Notes: generated from the sequence alone by a model not told the origin. DNA of 64,000 bases from Janthinobacterium sp. LM6 (GCF_002002885.1 NZ_CP019510.1:1116001-1180000), one strand, 5' to 3'; shown: positions 38,772 to 47,421, numbered from the stretch's first letter. Made by a program: numbers and translations.

Positions 38772-41534
38772 ATGCAAAACACCCTGCTGTTAGTCGACGG
38801 TTCCAGTTACCTCTATCGTGCCTTCCATGCGCTGCCCGACCTGCGCAGCCCGGACGGTTATCCCACGGGCGCCATGCACGGCATGGTCAACATGCTGCGC
38901 CGCCTGCGCGCCGACTACCCGGCCGCCTATATCGCCTGCGTTTTCGATGCCAAAGGCAAAACTTTCCGTGATGACATGTATCCGGAATACAAGGCCACGC
39001 GCGCCTCGATGCCGGACGACCTGCGCCTGCAGATCGAACCGATCCATGAAGCCGTGCGCGCCATGGGCTGGCCGATATTGATGGTCGACGGCGTGGAAGC
39101 GGACGACGTGATCGGCACCCTGGCCGTGCAGGCTGCCGCCGCCGGCATGGACGTGGTGGTGTCGACGGGCGACAAGGACCTGGCGCAGCTGGTCAACAGC
39201 CAGGTGACCCTGATCAATACCATGAGCAATGAAAAGCTCGATGAAGCGGCCGTGCTGGTCAAGTTCGGCGTGCCGCCGAACCGCATCATCGATTATCTGT
39301 CGCTGATCGGCGATACGGTCGACAACGTGCCCGGCGTGTCGAAATGCGGCCCAAAGACGGCCGTCAAATGGCTGACCTTGTACGACAGCCTGGAAGGCGT
39401 GATGGAAAACGCGGCCAAGGTGGGCGGCGCCGTGGGGGAAAACCTGCGCACGGCCCTGCCATGGCTGCCGCAGGCGCGCGCCTTGATCACCGTCAAGACC
39501 GATTGCGATTTGTCCGAACACATGACGACCATCGCCGACTCGCTGGTGGCGAAACACGAAGACAAGGAAGCGCTGCTGGCCTTTTTCCAGCGCTACGGCT
39601 TCAAGGCCCTGCTGCGCGAACTGGGCGCCACGCCGCCGCCGATGTCGCCCGTCGGCGCGCCTGCAACGGCTGGCGCATCGACTGCGAACTCCACGGGCGA
39701 CATGTTCGCCGACGCGGCCCCAGCAGTCGAGGCCGTGTATGAAACCGTGCTGACGGACGAGCAACTGGACAAATGGATCGCCCTGATCGATGCCGCTGCC
39801 CTGACGGCCGTCGATACGGAAACCACGTCGCTGGAACCGATGACGGCGCAAATGGTCGGTATTTCCCTTTCGGTCGCCGAACACAGCGCCTGCTACATCC
39901 CGCTGGCGCACGACTACGCGGGCGCGCCCGAGCAGTTGACGCGCGAACACGTGCTGGCGAAGCTGCGCCCATGGCTGGAAGACGCGAACAAGCCCAAGCT
40001 GGGGCAGAACCTCAAGTATGACAGCCACATCTTCGCCAACCACGGCGTGACGTTGCGCGGCATCGCCCACGATACCTTGCTCGAATCGTATGTGTTCGAA
40101 TCGCACAAGAAGCATGACATGGACAGCCTGGCCCTGCGCCACCTGAACTACACGACGATCCCGTTCGAGGACGTGTGCGGCAAGGGCGCCAAGCAGATCA
40201 CTTTCAATCAGGTCGAGGTGGAGCAGGCGGCGAAATACGCGGCCGAGGATGCCGACGTGACCTTGCGCTTGCACAATGCCATGTGGGGCAATGTGGCGAA
40301 TGATGAGAAGCTGACCTTCATCTATGAAAAGATCGAGATGCCGACGGCCGTGGTCTTGCAAAAGATCGAGCGCAACGGCGTGCTGATCGACGACGAATTG
40401 CTCAACATCCAGTCGGCCGAGCTCGCCGTCAAGATTCTCGAACTGGAAAAGAAGGCGTATGAACTGGCCGAGCAGCCGTTTAATTTAGGCTCGCCCAAGC
40501 AGATCGGCGAAATCTTCTTTGAAAAGTTGAAGTTGCCGGTGGTCAAGAAAACCCCGACGGGCGCGCCGTCGACGGATGAAGAAGTGCTGCAAAAGCTGGC
40601 CGAGGATTATCCGCTGCCCAAAGTGCTGCTCGAGTACCGCGGCATGGCCAAGCTGAAGTCGACGTATACCGATAAATTGCCGAAGATGATCAACGTCACG
40701 ACGGGCAGGGTGCACACGAACTATGCGCAAGCCGTGGCCGTGACGGGGCGCCTGGCGTCGAACGACCCGAACTTGCAGAATATTCCCATCCGCAGCGCGG
40801 AAGGCCGGCGCATCCGCGAAGCCTTCATTGCGCCGCCGGGCAGCCACATCGTCTCGGCCGACTATTCGCAGATCGAATTGCGCATCATGGCGCATATCTC
40901 GGGCGACGAAGCCATGCTGCGCGCGTTTGCCGACGGCATCGACATTCACCGCGCCACGGCCGCCGAAATCTTCGGCGTGCCGGCCGCGGAAGTGCAGAGC
41001 GAGCAGCGCCGCTATGCCAAGGTCATCAACTTTGGTTTGATCTACGGCATGAGCGCATTCGGCCTGGCCGGTAACCTGGGCGTGGACCGCACGGCCGCGC
41101 AAAGCTATATCGACCGCTACTTTGCCCGTTTTTCCGGCGTGAAACAGTATATGGAAGACACGCGCCAGCAAGCGAAGGCGCGCGGCTACGTGGAAACCGT
41201 GTTCGGCCGCCGTTTGTGGTTGCCGGAAATCAATTCCCCGAACGGCCCGCGCCGCCAGGGCGCCGAACGGGCGGCGATCAACGCGCCGATGCAGGGCACG
41301 GCCGCCGACCTGATCAAGCTGGCCATGATCGCCGTGCAAGGCTGGCTGGAAACGGATGGCTTGCAAACGAAGATGATCATGCAGGTGCACGATGAACTGG
41401 TGCTGGAAGTGCCGGACGCCGAGCTGGAACTGGTCAAGCGCAAGCTGCCGGAACTGATGGCCGGCGTGGCCGCGCTGAAGGTGCCGTTGACGGCCGAGGT
41501 AGGTATCGGTAAAAACTGGGACGAAGCGCACTAA
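38772..41534 (+). CDS. polA: DNA polymerase I
   Basis: Replicative gap filling, primer removal and repair synthesis. It has 920 residues and all three domains. The 5'-nuclease spans about 1-300 (LLVDGSSYLYRAFHAL, FDAKGKTFRDD, STGDKDLAQLV, GVSKCGPKTAVKWL). The 3'-exonuclease spans about 325-510, with the intact catalytic DTETTSL. The polymerase domain carries SNDPNLQNIPIR, the motif A VSADYSQIELRI, motif B RRYAKVINFGLIYGMS and motif C MQVHDELVLEV. The start at MQNTLLLVDGSSYL is the family N-terminus. Confidence 0.97.
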   Translation: MQNTLLLVDGSSYLYRAFHALPDLRSPDGYPTGAMHGMVNMLRRLRADYPAAYIACVFDAKGKTFRDDMYPEYKATRASMPDDLRLQIEPIHEAVRAMGWPILMVDGVEADDVIGTLAVQAAAAGMDVVVSTGDKDLAQLVNSQVTLINTMSNEKLDEAAVLVKFGVPPNRIIDYLSLIGDTVDNVPGVSKCGPKTAVKWLTLYDSLEGVMENAAKVGGAVGENLRTALPWLPQARALITVKTDCDLSEHMTTIADSLVAKHEDKEALLAFFQRYGFKALLRELGATPPPMSPVGAPATAGASTANSTGDMFADAAPAVEAVYETVLTDEQLDKWIALIDAAALTAVDTETTSLEPMTAQMVGISLSVAEHSACYIPLAHDYAGAPEQLTREHVLAKLRPWLEDANKPKLGQNLKYDSHIFANHGVTLRGIAHDTLLESYVFESHKKHDMDSLALRHLNYTTIPFEDVCGKGAKQITFNQVEVEQAAKYAAEDADVTLRLHNAMWGNVANDEKLTFIYEKIEMPTAVVLQKIERNGVLIDDELLNIQSAELAVKILELEKKAYELAEQPFNLGSPKQIGEIFFEKLKLPVVKKTPTGAPSTDEEVLQKLAEDYPLPKVLLEYRGMAKLKSTYTDKLPKMINVTTGRVHTNYAQAVAVTGRLASNDPNLQNIPIRSAEGRRIREAFIAPPGSHIVSADYSQIELRIMAHISGDEAMLRAFADGIDIHRATAAEIFGVPAAEVQSEQRRYAKVINFGLIYGMSAFGLAGNLGVDRTAAQSYIDRYFARFSGVKQYMEDTRQQAKARGYVETVFGRRLWLPEINSPNGPRRQGAERAAINAPMQGTAADLIKLAMIAVQGWLETDGLQTKMIMQVHDELVLEVPDAELELVKRKLPELMAGVAALKVPLTAEVGIGKNWDEAH

Positions 41535-41565
41535 TTTATAAACGCAACATTTTCAGGAGAAGCGC

Positions 41566-42450
41566 ATGAGCGACATGATCACCGATTGTGAAAGTTTGCT
41601 GGGCCAGAGCAGCGTGTCCGGGCCGGACGGCCGGCGCGGTTTCCTGAAGGTGGCGCTGGGCGCGGGCTTTGCCGTGGCCGTGCTGCCCGTGGCGGCGCAA
41701 AACGTCGTCAAGACGGATTCCGCCGGACTCGTCACGGGCAGCATGTCGGTGATGGTCGATGGCCAGGCCGTGCCCGTGTATGCGGCCCAGCCGGAAGGCA
41801 AGACGGGTTTGCCCGTGGTATTGGTGATTTCGGAAATCTTTGGCGTGCATGAACATATCGCCGACATGGCGCGCCGTTTCGCCAAGCAGGGCTATCTGGC
41901 GCTGGCGCCCGATCTGTTCGTGCGCCAGGGCGATGCCACCAAGGTGGCCAGCATTGCCGATTTAATGAAAGGCATCATCGCCAAGACGCCGGATGCGCAA
42001 GTGATGGCGGACCTCGACGCTGTTGTGGCGTGGGCGAAACAGAATGGCGGCGACACGAGCCGCCTGGGCATCACGGGCTTTTGCTGGGGCGGGCGCATCA
42101 CGTGGCTGTACGCGGCGCACAATCCGGCCGTCAAGGCGGGCGTGGCCTGGTATGGCCGCCTCGTCGGCGAACCGACTGCCTTGCAGCCAAGCAACCCCAT
42201 CGATATCGCCGCCACCTTGAAAGTGCCCGTGCTGGGCTTGTATGGCGGCAAGGATACGGGCATCAGCCAGGAATCGATCGGCAAGATGAAGGATGCGCTG
42301 GCCAAGGGCGGCAACCAATCCGAGTTTGTCGTGTATCCCGATGCGGGCCACGCCTTCAATGCCGATTACCGCCCCAGCTATGTGGCGGCCGATGCGAAAG
42401 ACGGTTATGCGCGTTGCCTGGCCTGGTTCAAAAAGCACGGCGTGGCGTGA
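41566..42450 (+). CDS. Dienelactone hydrolase family protein with Tat-type signal
   Basis: A 294-residue alpha/beta hydrolase. The N-terminal segment has a twin-arginine motif (GRRGFLK) followed by a hydrophobic stretch and an Ala-rich cleavage region (VLPVAAQN), so it is probably exported folded to the periplasm. The hydrolase domain shows LVISEIFGVHEHIADMARRFA, the nucleophile elbow GFCWGGR with catalytic Cys, the aspartate in LYGGKDTGIS and the histidine in DAGHAFN. This is the Cys-Asp-His triad of dienelactone hydrolases. An AGGAGA ribosome-binding site is present. The natural substrate is unknown; no aromatic catabolism cluster is adjacent. Confidence 0.92.
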   Translation: MSDMITDCESLLGQSSVSGPDGRRGFLKVALGAGFAVAVLPVAAQNVVKTDSAGLVTGSMSVMVDGQAVPVYAAQPEGKTGLPVVLVISEIFGVHEHIADMARRFAKQGYLALAPDLFVRQGDATKVASIADLMKGIIAKTPDAQVMADLDAVVAWAKQNGGDTSRLGITGFCWGGRITWLYAAHNPAVKAGVAWYGRLVGEPTALQPSNPIDIAATLKVPVLGLYGGKDTGISQESIGKMKDALAKGGNQSEFVVYPDAGHAFNADYRPSYVAADAKDGYARCLAWFKKHGVA

Positions 42451-42572
42451 CGACGTCCGATTAAACCTGCTGCGCGTTGCGACTTGCGGCCTGCGATGCT
42501 CACCGTACTTCAGTACGGTTCCGCTTCTCGGCCACAATTCGCTGCCGCTCGCGACGGTTTTATCCGACGTCG
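42451..42572. repeat. 122-bp inverted-repeat element immediately after the hydrolase stop
   Basis: The outer arms are CGACGTCCGATTAAACC (42451-42467) and a near-exact reverse complement at 42556-42572 (two mismatches in 17). At the centre is a perfect dyad, ACCGTACT-TC-AGTACGGT (42502-42519). The intervening parts (TGCGTTGCG-type and GCCGCTCGCGA-type stretches) can pair partially. The element starts on the base after the TGA. It looks like a compact palindromic repeat, a MITE- or REP-like unit. No second copy was noticed in this window. Confidence 0.65.
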
Positions 42573-42788
42573 AAAGCATGAGAATAGTTAAATTTTCCAG
42601 AAATTGAACCGAAAGCCGCACCGGGCTGTAAAATGCCCGGTGCGCGCCAATGCAGTACAATTGCATCTTCATCGCGCGACGCTGCCGCCAGACGCGCAAA
42701 AAATTAAATAATAGATAACAACGCATTCATCAGGCCAGACGCCAGCATCGCGGGCGCCAGTGACCCGGCGCCATTTTGAGGTAAGAAA
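42573..42788. other. Intergenic leader region before the ZIP gene
   Basis: No gene is seen. Two structured elements are present: GCACCGGGC-(8-base loop)-GCCCGGTGC at 42618-42643, a perfect 9-bp stem with TAAAAT in its loop, and GGCGCC-AGTGACCC-GGCGCC at 42753-42772 followed by ATTTTG, right before the presumed ZIP ribosome-binding site (GAGGT, 42778-42782). An AT-rich stretch (TTAAATAATAGATAA) lies between them. Metal-responsive control in this leader is possible but unproven. Confidence 0.45.
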
Positions 42789-42815
42789 ATCATCGATCCC
42801 GTCCTTATATCCATT

Positions 42816-43574
42816 TTGCTCGCGACCACGATCGCGGGCGTGTTCAGCATTACCGCGGCGGCGATCTTTTCGTTTGCATTCCTCTCCAAAGTGGTCGAGC
42901 GCATGGTCAGCTTGTCCGTCGGCATCATGTTGTCGACATCCCTGCTGCACGCCTTGCCCGAAGCGTTCGAATCGCAGGCGGACCCGCGCAGCCTGTTCGC
43001 CACCCTGCTGGCGGGCTTGCTGGCCTTTTTCATGCTGGAAAAATTCGCCATCCTGCGCCATTCGCACCACCACGAAGGCGACGGCCACCACCATGCGCAC
43101 GGCCACGACAAGCACGAAGCGGGCAAGGCCGGCTGGATGATTTTAGTGGGCGACGGCATGCACAACTTTACGGACGGCATTTTGATCGCGGCCGCCTTCC
43201 TGGCCGACCCGAAGCTGGGCCTGGTGACGGGCCTGGCCATCATCGCGCATGAAATTCCGCAGGAAATCGGCGACTTCATCGTGCTGCTCAACGCGGGTTT
43301 CTCGCGCCTGCGCGCCTACATCTTCAATCTGCTGTGCAGCCTGATGGCGGTGGCGGGCGGCTTGCTCGGCTATTTCACCCTGGACCGCGCCAGCAATCTG
43401 ATTCCTTACGTGCTCGTGTTCGCCTCGTCCGGCTTCATCTATATCGCCTTGAGCGACCTGATGCCGCAGATGCAGCGCCGCGCCACCTTGCGCGAAACCA
43501 TCCCGCAAGTGCTGCTGATCGCGCTGGGCGTGTGCATCGTGCTGTTCCTGACGCATAAACGCCACGGAGGTTGA
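42816..43574 (+). CDS. ZIP family metal transporter
   Basis: Imports divalent metal (zinc, iron or manganese) across the inner membrane. About 252 residues and seven to eight helices. A His-rich cytoplasmic loop follows the third helix (RHSHHHEGDGHHHAHGHDKH). Metal-site helices are GDGMHNFTDGILIAAAF and IIAHEIPQEIGDFIVLLNAG, the HNFxDG and HExPxExGD signatures. The frame is open from 42780, but there is no ATG or GTG; the first conventional start is TTG at 42816, which is 33 bases from the GAGGT ribosome-binding site. ATC codons at 42789 or 42792 have proper spacing and would add IIDPVLISI to the first helix. Confidence 0.88.
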   Translation: MLATTIAGVFSITAAAIFSFAFLSKVVERMVSLSVGIMLSTSLLHALPEAFESQADPRSLFATLLAGLLAFFMLEKFAILRHSHHHEGDGHHHAHGHDKHEAGKAGWMILVGDGMHNFTDGILIAAAFLADPKLGLVTGLAIIAHEIPQEIGDFIVLLNAGFSRLRAYIFNLLCSLMAVAGGLLGYFTLDRASNLIPYVLVFASSGFIYIALSDLMPQMQRRATLRETIPQVLLIALGVCIVLFLTHKRHGG

Positions 43575-43604
43575 CGCGCGGCGGTGCCGCAGTGTTACTT
43601 GTGC

Positions 43605-43610
43605 TATATT
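43605..43610 (+). promoter_or_regulatory. Extended -10 promoter for the ABC-F leader
   Basis: TGCTATATT matches an extended -10 (TGn plus TATATT). It lies about 40 bases before the leader ORF. No good -35 is seen at the right distance, as expected for extended -10 promoters. Confidence 0.45.
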
Positions 43611-43611
43611 G

Positions 43612-43638
43612 CCTTTCTGATCAATTTGCACAGAAAGG
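43612..43638 (+). promoter_or_regulatory. Hairpin overlapping the leader ORF ribosome-binding site
   Basis: CCTTTCTG (43612-43619) and CAGAAAGG (43631-43638) are perfect complements around an 11-base loop. The right arm overlaps the start of the AAAGGAGG Shine-Dalgarno of the leader ORF. Confidence 0.55.
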
Positions 43639-43649
43639 AGGAAAATATC

Positions 43650-43739
43650 ATGGAAGAAAACTTGTTGCTCGCCTTGTGGCGCGCACGCTCTTCAAGCGCA
43701 TTTGCCAGCTCTTGCCCACGTTCTATCGCGCTGCGATAA
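43650..43739 (+). CDS. Putative 29-residue leader peptide upstream of the ABC-F gene
   Basis: An ATG with a near-perfect Shine-Dalgarno (AAAGGAGG, 43634-43641) eight bases upstream opens a 29-codon frame, MEENLLLALWRARSSS... ending SIALR and TAA. It ends 108 bases before the ABC-F start. That start itself has only a weak site (AAGAG). A CCTCCT at 43760-43765 is complementary to the leader AGGAGG, allowing alternative RNA folds. Ribosome stalling on leader peptides controls many antibiotic-protection ABC-F genes, so an attenuator is a plausible role. The peptide has no homologue I recognise. Confidence 0.55.
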   Translation: MEENLLLALWRARSSSAFASSCPRSIALR

Positions 43740-43847
43740 CCTGGCCAGAGCAAAGTTACCCTCCTGGACGAGTCCTTTCCTGGTACTTCGTTGTCGTTAG
43801 CGCTCCTGTTAACGCGGATGTTTGCATCCCGAACAAAGACAAGAGCC

Positions 43848-45587
43848 ATGACTACCCTGATCTCGACACAAGCTTTACAACTGGATACCCACGACGGTTT
43901 CCTCTTCAATGAACTCGCCTTTACCTTGCGCCAGGGCGACCGCATCGGCCTGATCGGCCACAATGGCTGCGGAAAATCCACCTTGCTGGGCTTGCTCAGC
44001 GGCACGCGTGCAGCCACGTCCGGCACCATCCACTATTCTCGTGCCTGCCGCTTGCAGCACGTGGAGCAGCACTTGCCGCCGGAACTTGCCAACCTGAGCC
44101 TGTACGACGCCTTGTTGGCGCCCGTGCTGGAGCAGCCGGAACTGCATTGGCGGGTCGACAGCCTGCTGGCCGAGTTAGGCTTCGAGCACGAGACGGCGCA
44201 AGTGCCCGTGCATTCCCTGTCCGGCGGCCAGCACACGCGATTGCTGCTGGGGCGTGCCCTGCTGCAGGAGCCGAACGTGCTGCTGCTCGATGAGCCAAGC
44301 AATCACCTGGACTTGCCGTCGCTGCTGTGGCTGGAGCAATTCCTGCTGGCCTGGCGCGGCGCCTTCCTCCTCGTCTCGCACGACCAGCGCCTGCTCGACA
44401 ACGTGGCCACGCGCAGCTGGATCTTGCGCGATAGCCGCCTCTACGACTTCGACTTGCCGTGCGGCCCCGCGCTGGCGGCGCTGGCCGAAGCCGATGTGGC
44501 CGCTGCCGCCAGGCATGCGGCGGAACAGAAGGAAATCGACCGCCTGTCCGCCAGCAGCGCCCGCCTGGCCCTGTGGGGCCGCACCTATGACAATGAAGAC
44601 CTGGCGCGCAAGGCCAAGACCATGCAGCGGCGCATCGACAAATTAAAGGATGAGCAATCGTTCGTCAGCGATGGCGCACCGTGGCGCCTGAGCCTGCGCG
44701 GCAAGGCGCTGGCGGCCGACCAGTTGCTGGCGCTCGACGGGCTGGACGTGCGCGCCGTGCCCGCGTCTCCCGTGCTGTTCCAGGCCGGCCAGCTATGGCT
44801 GAAGCCGGGCGACCGGGTCGCCTTGCTGGGCGCCAACGGCAGCGGCAAGTCGTCCTTGCTGCGCCTGTGCTGGCAGGCGATCCAGGCGCAGGAGGAGCGC
44901 AGCGACTTGCGCTACCACAAGGCGGCCAATATCGGCTATTACGACCAGTCGCTCAAGCAACTGGCCGATACGGCCGACCTGTCCGACGCGCTGTACCCGT
45001 TTGCCGTGCAAAACGAAGCTGCGCGCAGCCAGGTGGCGCGCAAGCAAGCCTTGATTGCGGCCGGTTTCCCGTATGCGCGCCATGGCCAGACGGTGGCCAC
45101 GCTGAGCGGCGGCGAGCGGGCGCGGTTGCTGTTCCTGGGACTGTCACTGGCCAGCTATCATTTATTGCTGCTGGATGAGCCGAGCAATCACCTGGACATG
45201 CAGGGCAAGGCGGAACTGGGGCAAGCGCTGCAGGGATTTGCCGGCGGCTGCCTGCTGGTGTCGCACGACCGCGACCTGATCGAGACGGCCTGCAACCGTT
45301 ACTGGGTGGTGGCCGATGGCGGACTGGAAGAGTGGCCCGATGCAGCCAGCGCGTATGCGCGGCTGAGTCTTGAGGATGGGCAAGCGCCGGCGTCCGCGCC
45401 GCGCGTGGAAACGGCTGCGCTTGCGCCAACGCAAACCGACGTCGACGTGCAGCTGGAACGCTTGTGCGAACTGGAACAATTGCTGGCGGAGGATATGGCG
45501 AGAAAACCGCGCCACCAGAAGCCGGCCAGCCAGCAGGCGTGGCAGGCGGAACTGGCGCAGCTGAATCAATCGCTGGGGATAAGTTGA
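43848..45587 (+). CDS. ABC-F family ATPase (ribosome-associated)
   Basis: A soluble twin-cassette ATPase of 579 residues without membrane domains. Cassette 1 has Walker A GHNGCGKSTLLGL, signature LSGGQHTRLLLGRALL and Walker B NVLLLDEPSNHLD. Cassette 2 has LGANGSGKSSLLRL, LSGGERARLLFLGLSL and LLLLDEPSNHLD. The linker between them (about 205-290: EQKEIDRLSASSARLALWGR... RRIDKLKDEQSFVSDG) corresponds to the P-site tRNA-interaction motif region, and a charged C-terminal extension follows. ABC-F proteins act at the ribosomal E-site in translation control or antibiotic protection. Which of these applies here is unknown. The start was chosen because it begins the cassette fold (MTTLISTQALQL). Confidence 0.9.
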   Translation: MTTLISTQALQLDTHDGFLFNELAFTLRQGDRIGLIGHNGCGKSTLLGLLSGTRAATSGTIHYSRACRLQHVEQHLPPELANLSLYDALLAPVLEQPELHWRVDSLLAELGFEHETAQVPVHSLSGGQHTRLLLGRALLQEPNVLLLDEPSNHLDLPSLLWLEQFLLAWRGAFLLVSHDQRLLDNVATRSWILRDSRLYDFDLPCGPALAALAEADVAAAARHAAEQKEIDRLSASSARLALWGRTYDNEDLARKAKTMQRRIDKLKDEQSFVSDGAPWRLSLRGKALAADQLLALDGLDVRAVPASPVLFQAGQLWLKPGDRVALLGANGSGKSSLLRLCWQAIQAQEERSDLRYHKAANIGYYDQSLKQLADTADLSDALYPFAVQNEAARSQVARKQALIAAGFPYARHGQTVATLSGGERARLLFLGLSLASYHLLLLDEPSNHLDMQGKAELGQALQGFAGGCLLVSHDRDLIETACNRYWVVADGGLEEWPDAASAYARLSLEDGQAPASAPRVETAALAPTQTDVDVQLERLCELEQLLAEDMARKPRHQKPASQQAWQAELAQLNQSLGIS

Positions 45588-45605
45588 TAGTTACCCACAG
45601 TGCAT

Positions 45606-45635
45606 AAAAAAGCGGACCGAGGTCCGCTTTTTTTT
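45606..45635. terminator. Bidirectional terminator between the ABC-F and sulfurtransferase genes
   Basis: A six-A run, GCGGAC-CGAG-GTCCGC, then an eight-T run between converging genes. Confidence 0.94.
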
Positions 45636-46491
45636 AGTTACCCGTCGCCACGGGCCGCGCCGGATCGGCGCACCATTCGCTCCACGAGCCCGGATACAGG
45701 GCCGCACCGGTCAAACCGGCCACTTCCAGTGCCAGCAGGTTGTGGCAAGCCGTCACGCCGGAGCCGCATTGCAGGATGGCCGCTTGCGGTGCATCAAATA
45801 ATGCGCTGAAATCGCGCCGTAATTCCTCGGCGCCTTTGAAATGGCCGTCCGCTTGTAAATTATCTTTGAAGAAACGGTTTTTCGCGCCGGGGATGTGGCC
45901 GCCCACGGGGTCGATGGTTTCATTCTCGCCCCGGTAACGGTCGGGCGCGCGCGCGTCGATGACCGTCAAGGCCCGGCTTTGCAGGTTGGTAACGACGTCC
46001 TGCACGCTGACCGTGCGCACCAGGCTGGCTTTTTCCGTCAGATTGCCGACAGGGCGCGGCGCCACGGGCGTGACCAATGGTAAACCTTGCGCTTGCCAGG
46101 CGGCCAGGCCGCCGTCGAGCACGGCCACGGCCGGGTGGCCGACCCAGCGCAGCAGCCACCACAAACGGGCGGCGAACATGCCGCCTTGCCCGTCATAGGC
46201 GACCACTTGCGTGTCGTCATTGATGCCCCAGCCGCGCAGGGTGGCCAGCAGGGCGTTGCGGTCAGGCAAGGGATGCCGGCCCGTGAAGGCCGCGCCGCGC
46301 GCCGTCTTGGGGCCGGACAGGGTCGTGTCGATATCGGCGAACTGGGCGTTCTGGATGTGCCCGGCGGCAAACGCGTCGCTGCCGGCCGTCGGGTTGAGCA
46401 AGTCGTGGCGGCAATCGAGGATGACCCAGTTGCTGTCATTCAGGTGGCTGGACAAATCATTGCTGTTGATCAAGGTCGTATACAAGGTCAT
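45634..46491 (-). CDS. Sulfurtransferase with two rhodanese domains (3-mercaptopyruvate type)
   Basis: Transfers sulfur from 3-mercaptopyruvate or thiosulfate to an acceptor. It has 285 residues. The inactive N-terminal rhodanese domain has VILDCRHDLLNP, AGHIQNAQFADID and VAYDGQGGMFAARLWWLLRW. The active C-terminal domain has VIDARAPDRYRGENETIDPVGGHIPGAKN and the catalytic loop CGSGVTACHN. The CGSGVTA loop favours mercaptopyruvate sulfurtransferase (SseA-like) over thiosulfate rhodanese. It is six bases downstream of the EamA gene stop, so probably in one operon. Confidence 0.93.
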   Translation of the reverse strand: MTLYTTLINSNDLSSHLNDSNWVILDCRHDLLNPTAGSDAFAAGHIQNAQFADIDTTLSGPKTARGAAFTGRHPLPDRNALLATLRGWGINDDTQVVAYDGQGGMFAARLWWLLRWVGHPAVAVLDGGLAAWQAQGLPLVTPVAPRPVGNLTEKASLVRTVSVQDVVTNLQSRALTVIDARAPDRYRGENETIDPVGGHIPGAKNRFFKDNLQADGHFKGAEELRRDFSALFDAPQAAILQCGSGVTACHNLLALEVAGLTGAALYPGSWSEWCADPARPVATGN

Positions 46492-46497
46492 GACTCC

Positions 46498-47421
46498 TTA
46501 CACTTCGCTGGCGATGGGATCCGTGCGCGCGATCGCCGCGCCACGGGCCGTGTTGCGGGTATTGTAATAGGTTGCCGCGATGCCGGAAGCGAGAATGATG
46601 CCGATGCCGGCCCAGCCATGCCAGTCGAACAGGTCGCCAAAGATCACCACGCCCCAGAAGCTGGAAAAGACGATGCCTGTGTATTGCAAATTAGCAACAA
46701 CGAGGGTCTTGCCCAGGCGGTAGGCGCGCGTCATGGCCATCTGCGCCATGGTGGCGCACAGGCCGATGGCGGCCAGCAAGCCGATGCCGTAGGCGCTCGT
46801 GTGCGCGTGCCAGACGACGGGGCCGCCGCCGGCGCTGGCCACGTGGCCGATCACGCCGGCGAGGAAGTTGACGACCGAGAAATAGAAGACGACCCGGTAT
46901 TCGGGTTCGCCCAGCAAGCCCAGCTTGCGCACTTGCAGGTAGGCGAGGGCTGACAGCATGCCGGAAATCAAGGCCGTGATGGCGCCAGCCGCCTGGTCCG
47001 TTTCGAACACGGGTTGCAGCAGCAGGGTCACGCCGACAAAGCTCATGGCAATCGCCGCCACCAGCGGCCACTCGACCTGCTTCGTCGCCTTCCACCAGCC
47101 GCCGGCCAGCAAAATCACGGCGATCCAGATGGGCGCCATGTAATTGAGCGTCATGGCCGTGGCCAGCGGCAGGATGGCGATCGCATAAAACCACAGCCAC
47201 AGGGCGATCACGCCCACCACGCCGCGCCACAGATGCTGGCCCGGCATCGTGGTCTTAAAGCTGCCGCCCTGGTACAGAATCGTGCAGCTCATGACGATCA
47301 TGCCGATGATGCCGCGGTACATGACGATTTCGGACGTCGAATACAGATCCGACGCCAGTTTCACGCACACGCCCATGATGGCGAACATAAAACTTGCAAA
47401 CAGCATCCAAAGAGATTGCAT
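46498..47421 (-). CDS. EamA/DMT family transporter
   Basis: A 307-residue inner-membrane protein with ten predicted helices arranged as two EamA repeats. The first begins MLFASFMFAIMGVCVKLASDLYSTSEIVMYRGIIGM. The second is centred on ALISGMLSALAYLQVRKLG and FSSFWGVVIFGD. The family exports amino acids and other small metabolites; the substrate is unknown. An AGGAA ribosome-binding site precedes the ATG chosen (MQSLWMLFASF). It lies between the Rieske oxygenase (57-base gap) and the sulfurtransferase (6-base gap), all on one strand. Confidence 0.9.
   Translation of the reverse strand: MQSLWMLFASFMFAIMGVCVKLASDLYSTSEIVMYRGIIGMIVMSCTILYQGGSFKTTMPGQHLWRGVVGVIALWLWFYAIAILPLATAMTLNYMAPIWIAVILLAGGWWKATKQVEWPLVAAIAMSFVGVTLLLQPVFETDQAAGAITALISGMLSALAYLQVRKLGLLGEPEYRVVFYFSVVNFLAGVIGHVASAGGGPVVWHAHTSAYGIGLLAAIGLCATMAQMAMTRAYRLGKTLVVANLQYTGIVFSSFWGVVIFGDLFDWHGWAGIGIILASGIAATYYNTRNTARGAAIARTDPIASEV

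Noticed and set aside
38790-40361. A 523-codon frame antisense to polA
   Set aside because: Shadow of polA, without motifs.
43571-43912. A 113-codon + strand ORF crossing the ABC-F leader
   Set aside because: It lacks a ribosome-binding site and overlaps both the strongly initiated 29-codon leader and the ABC-F start in another frame.
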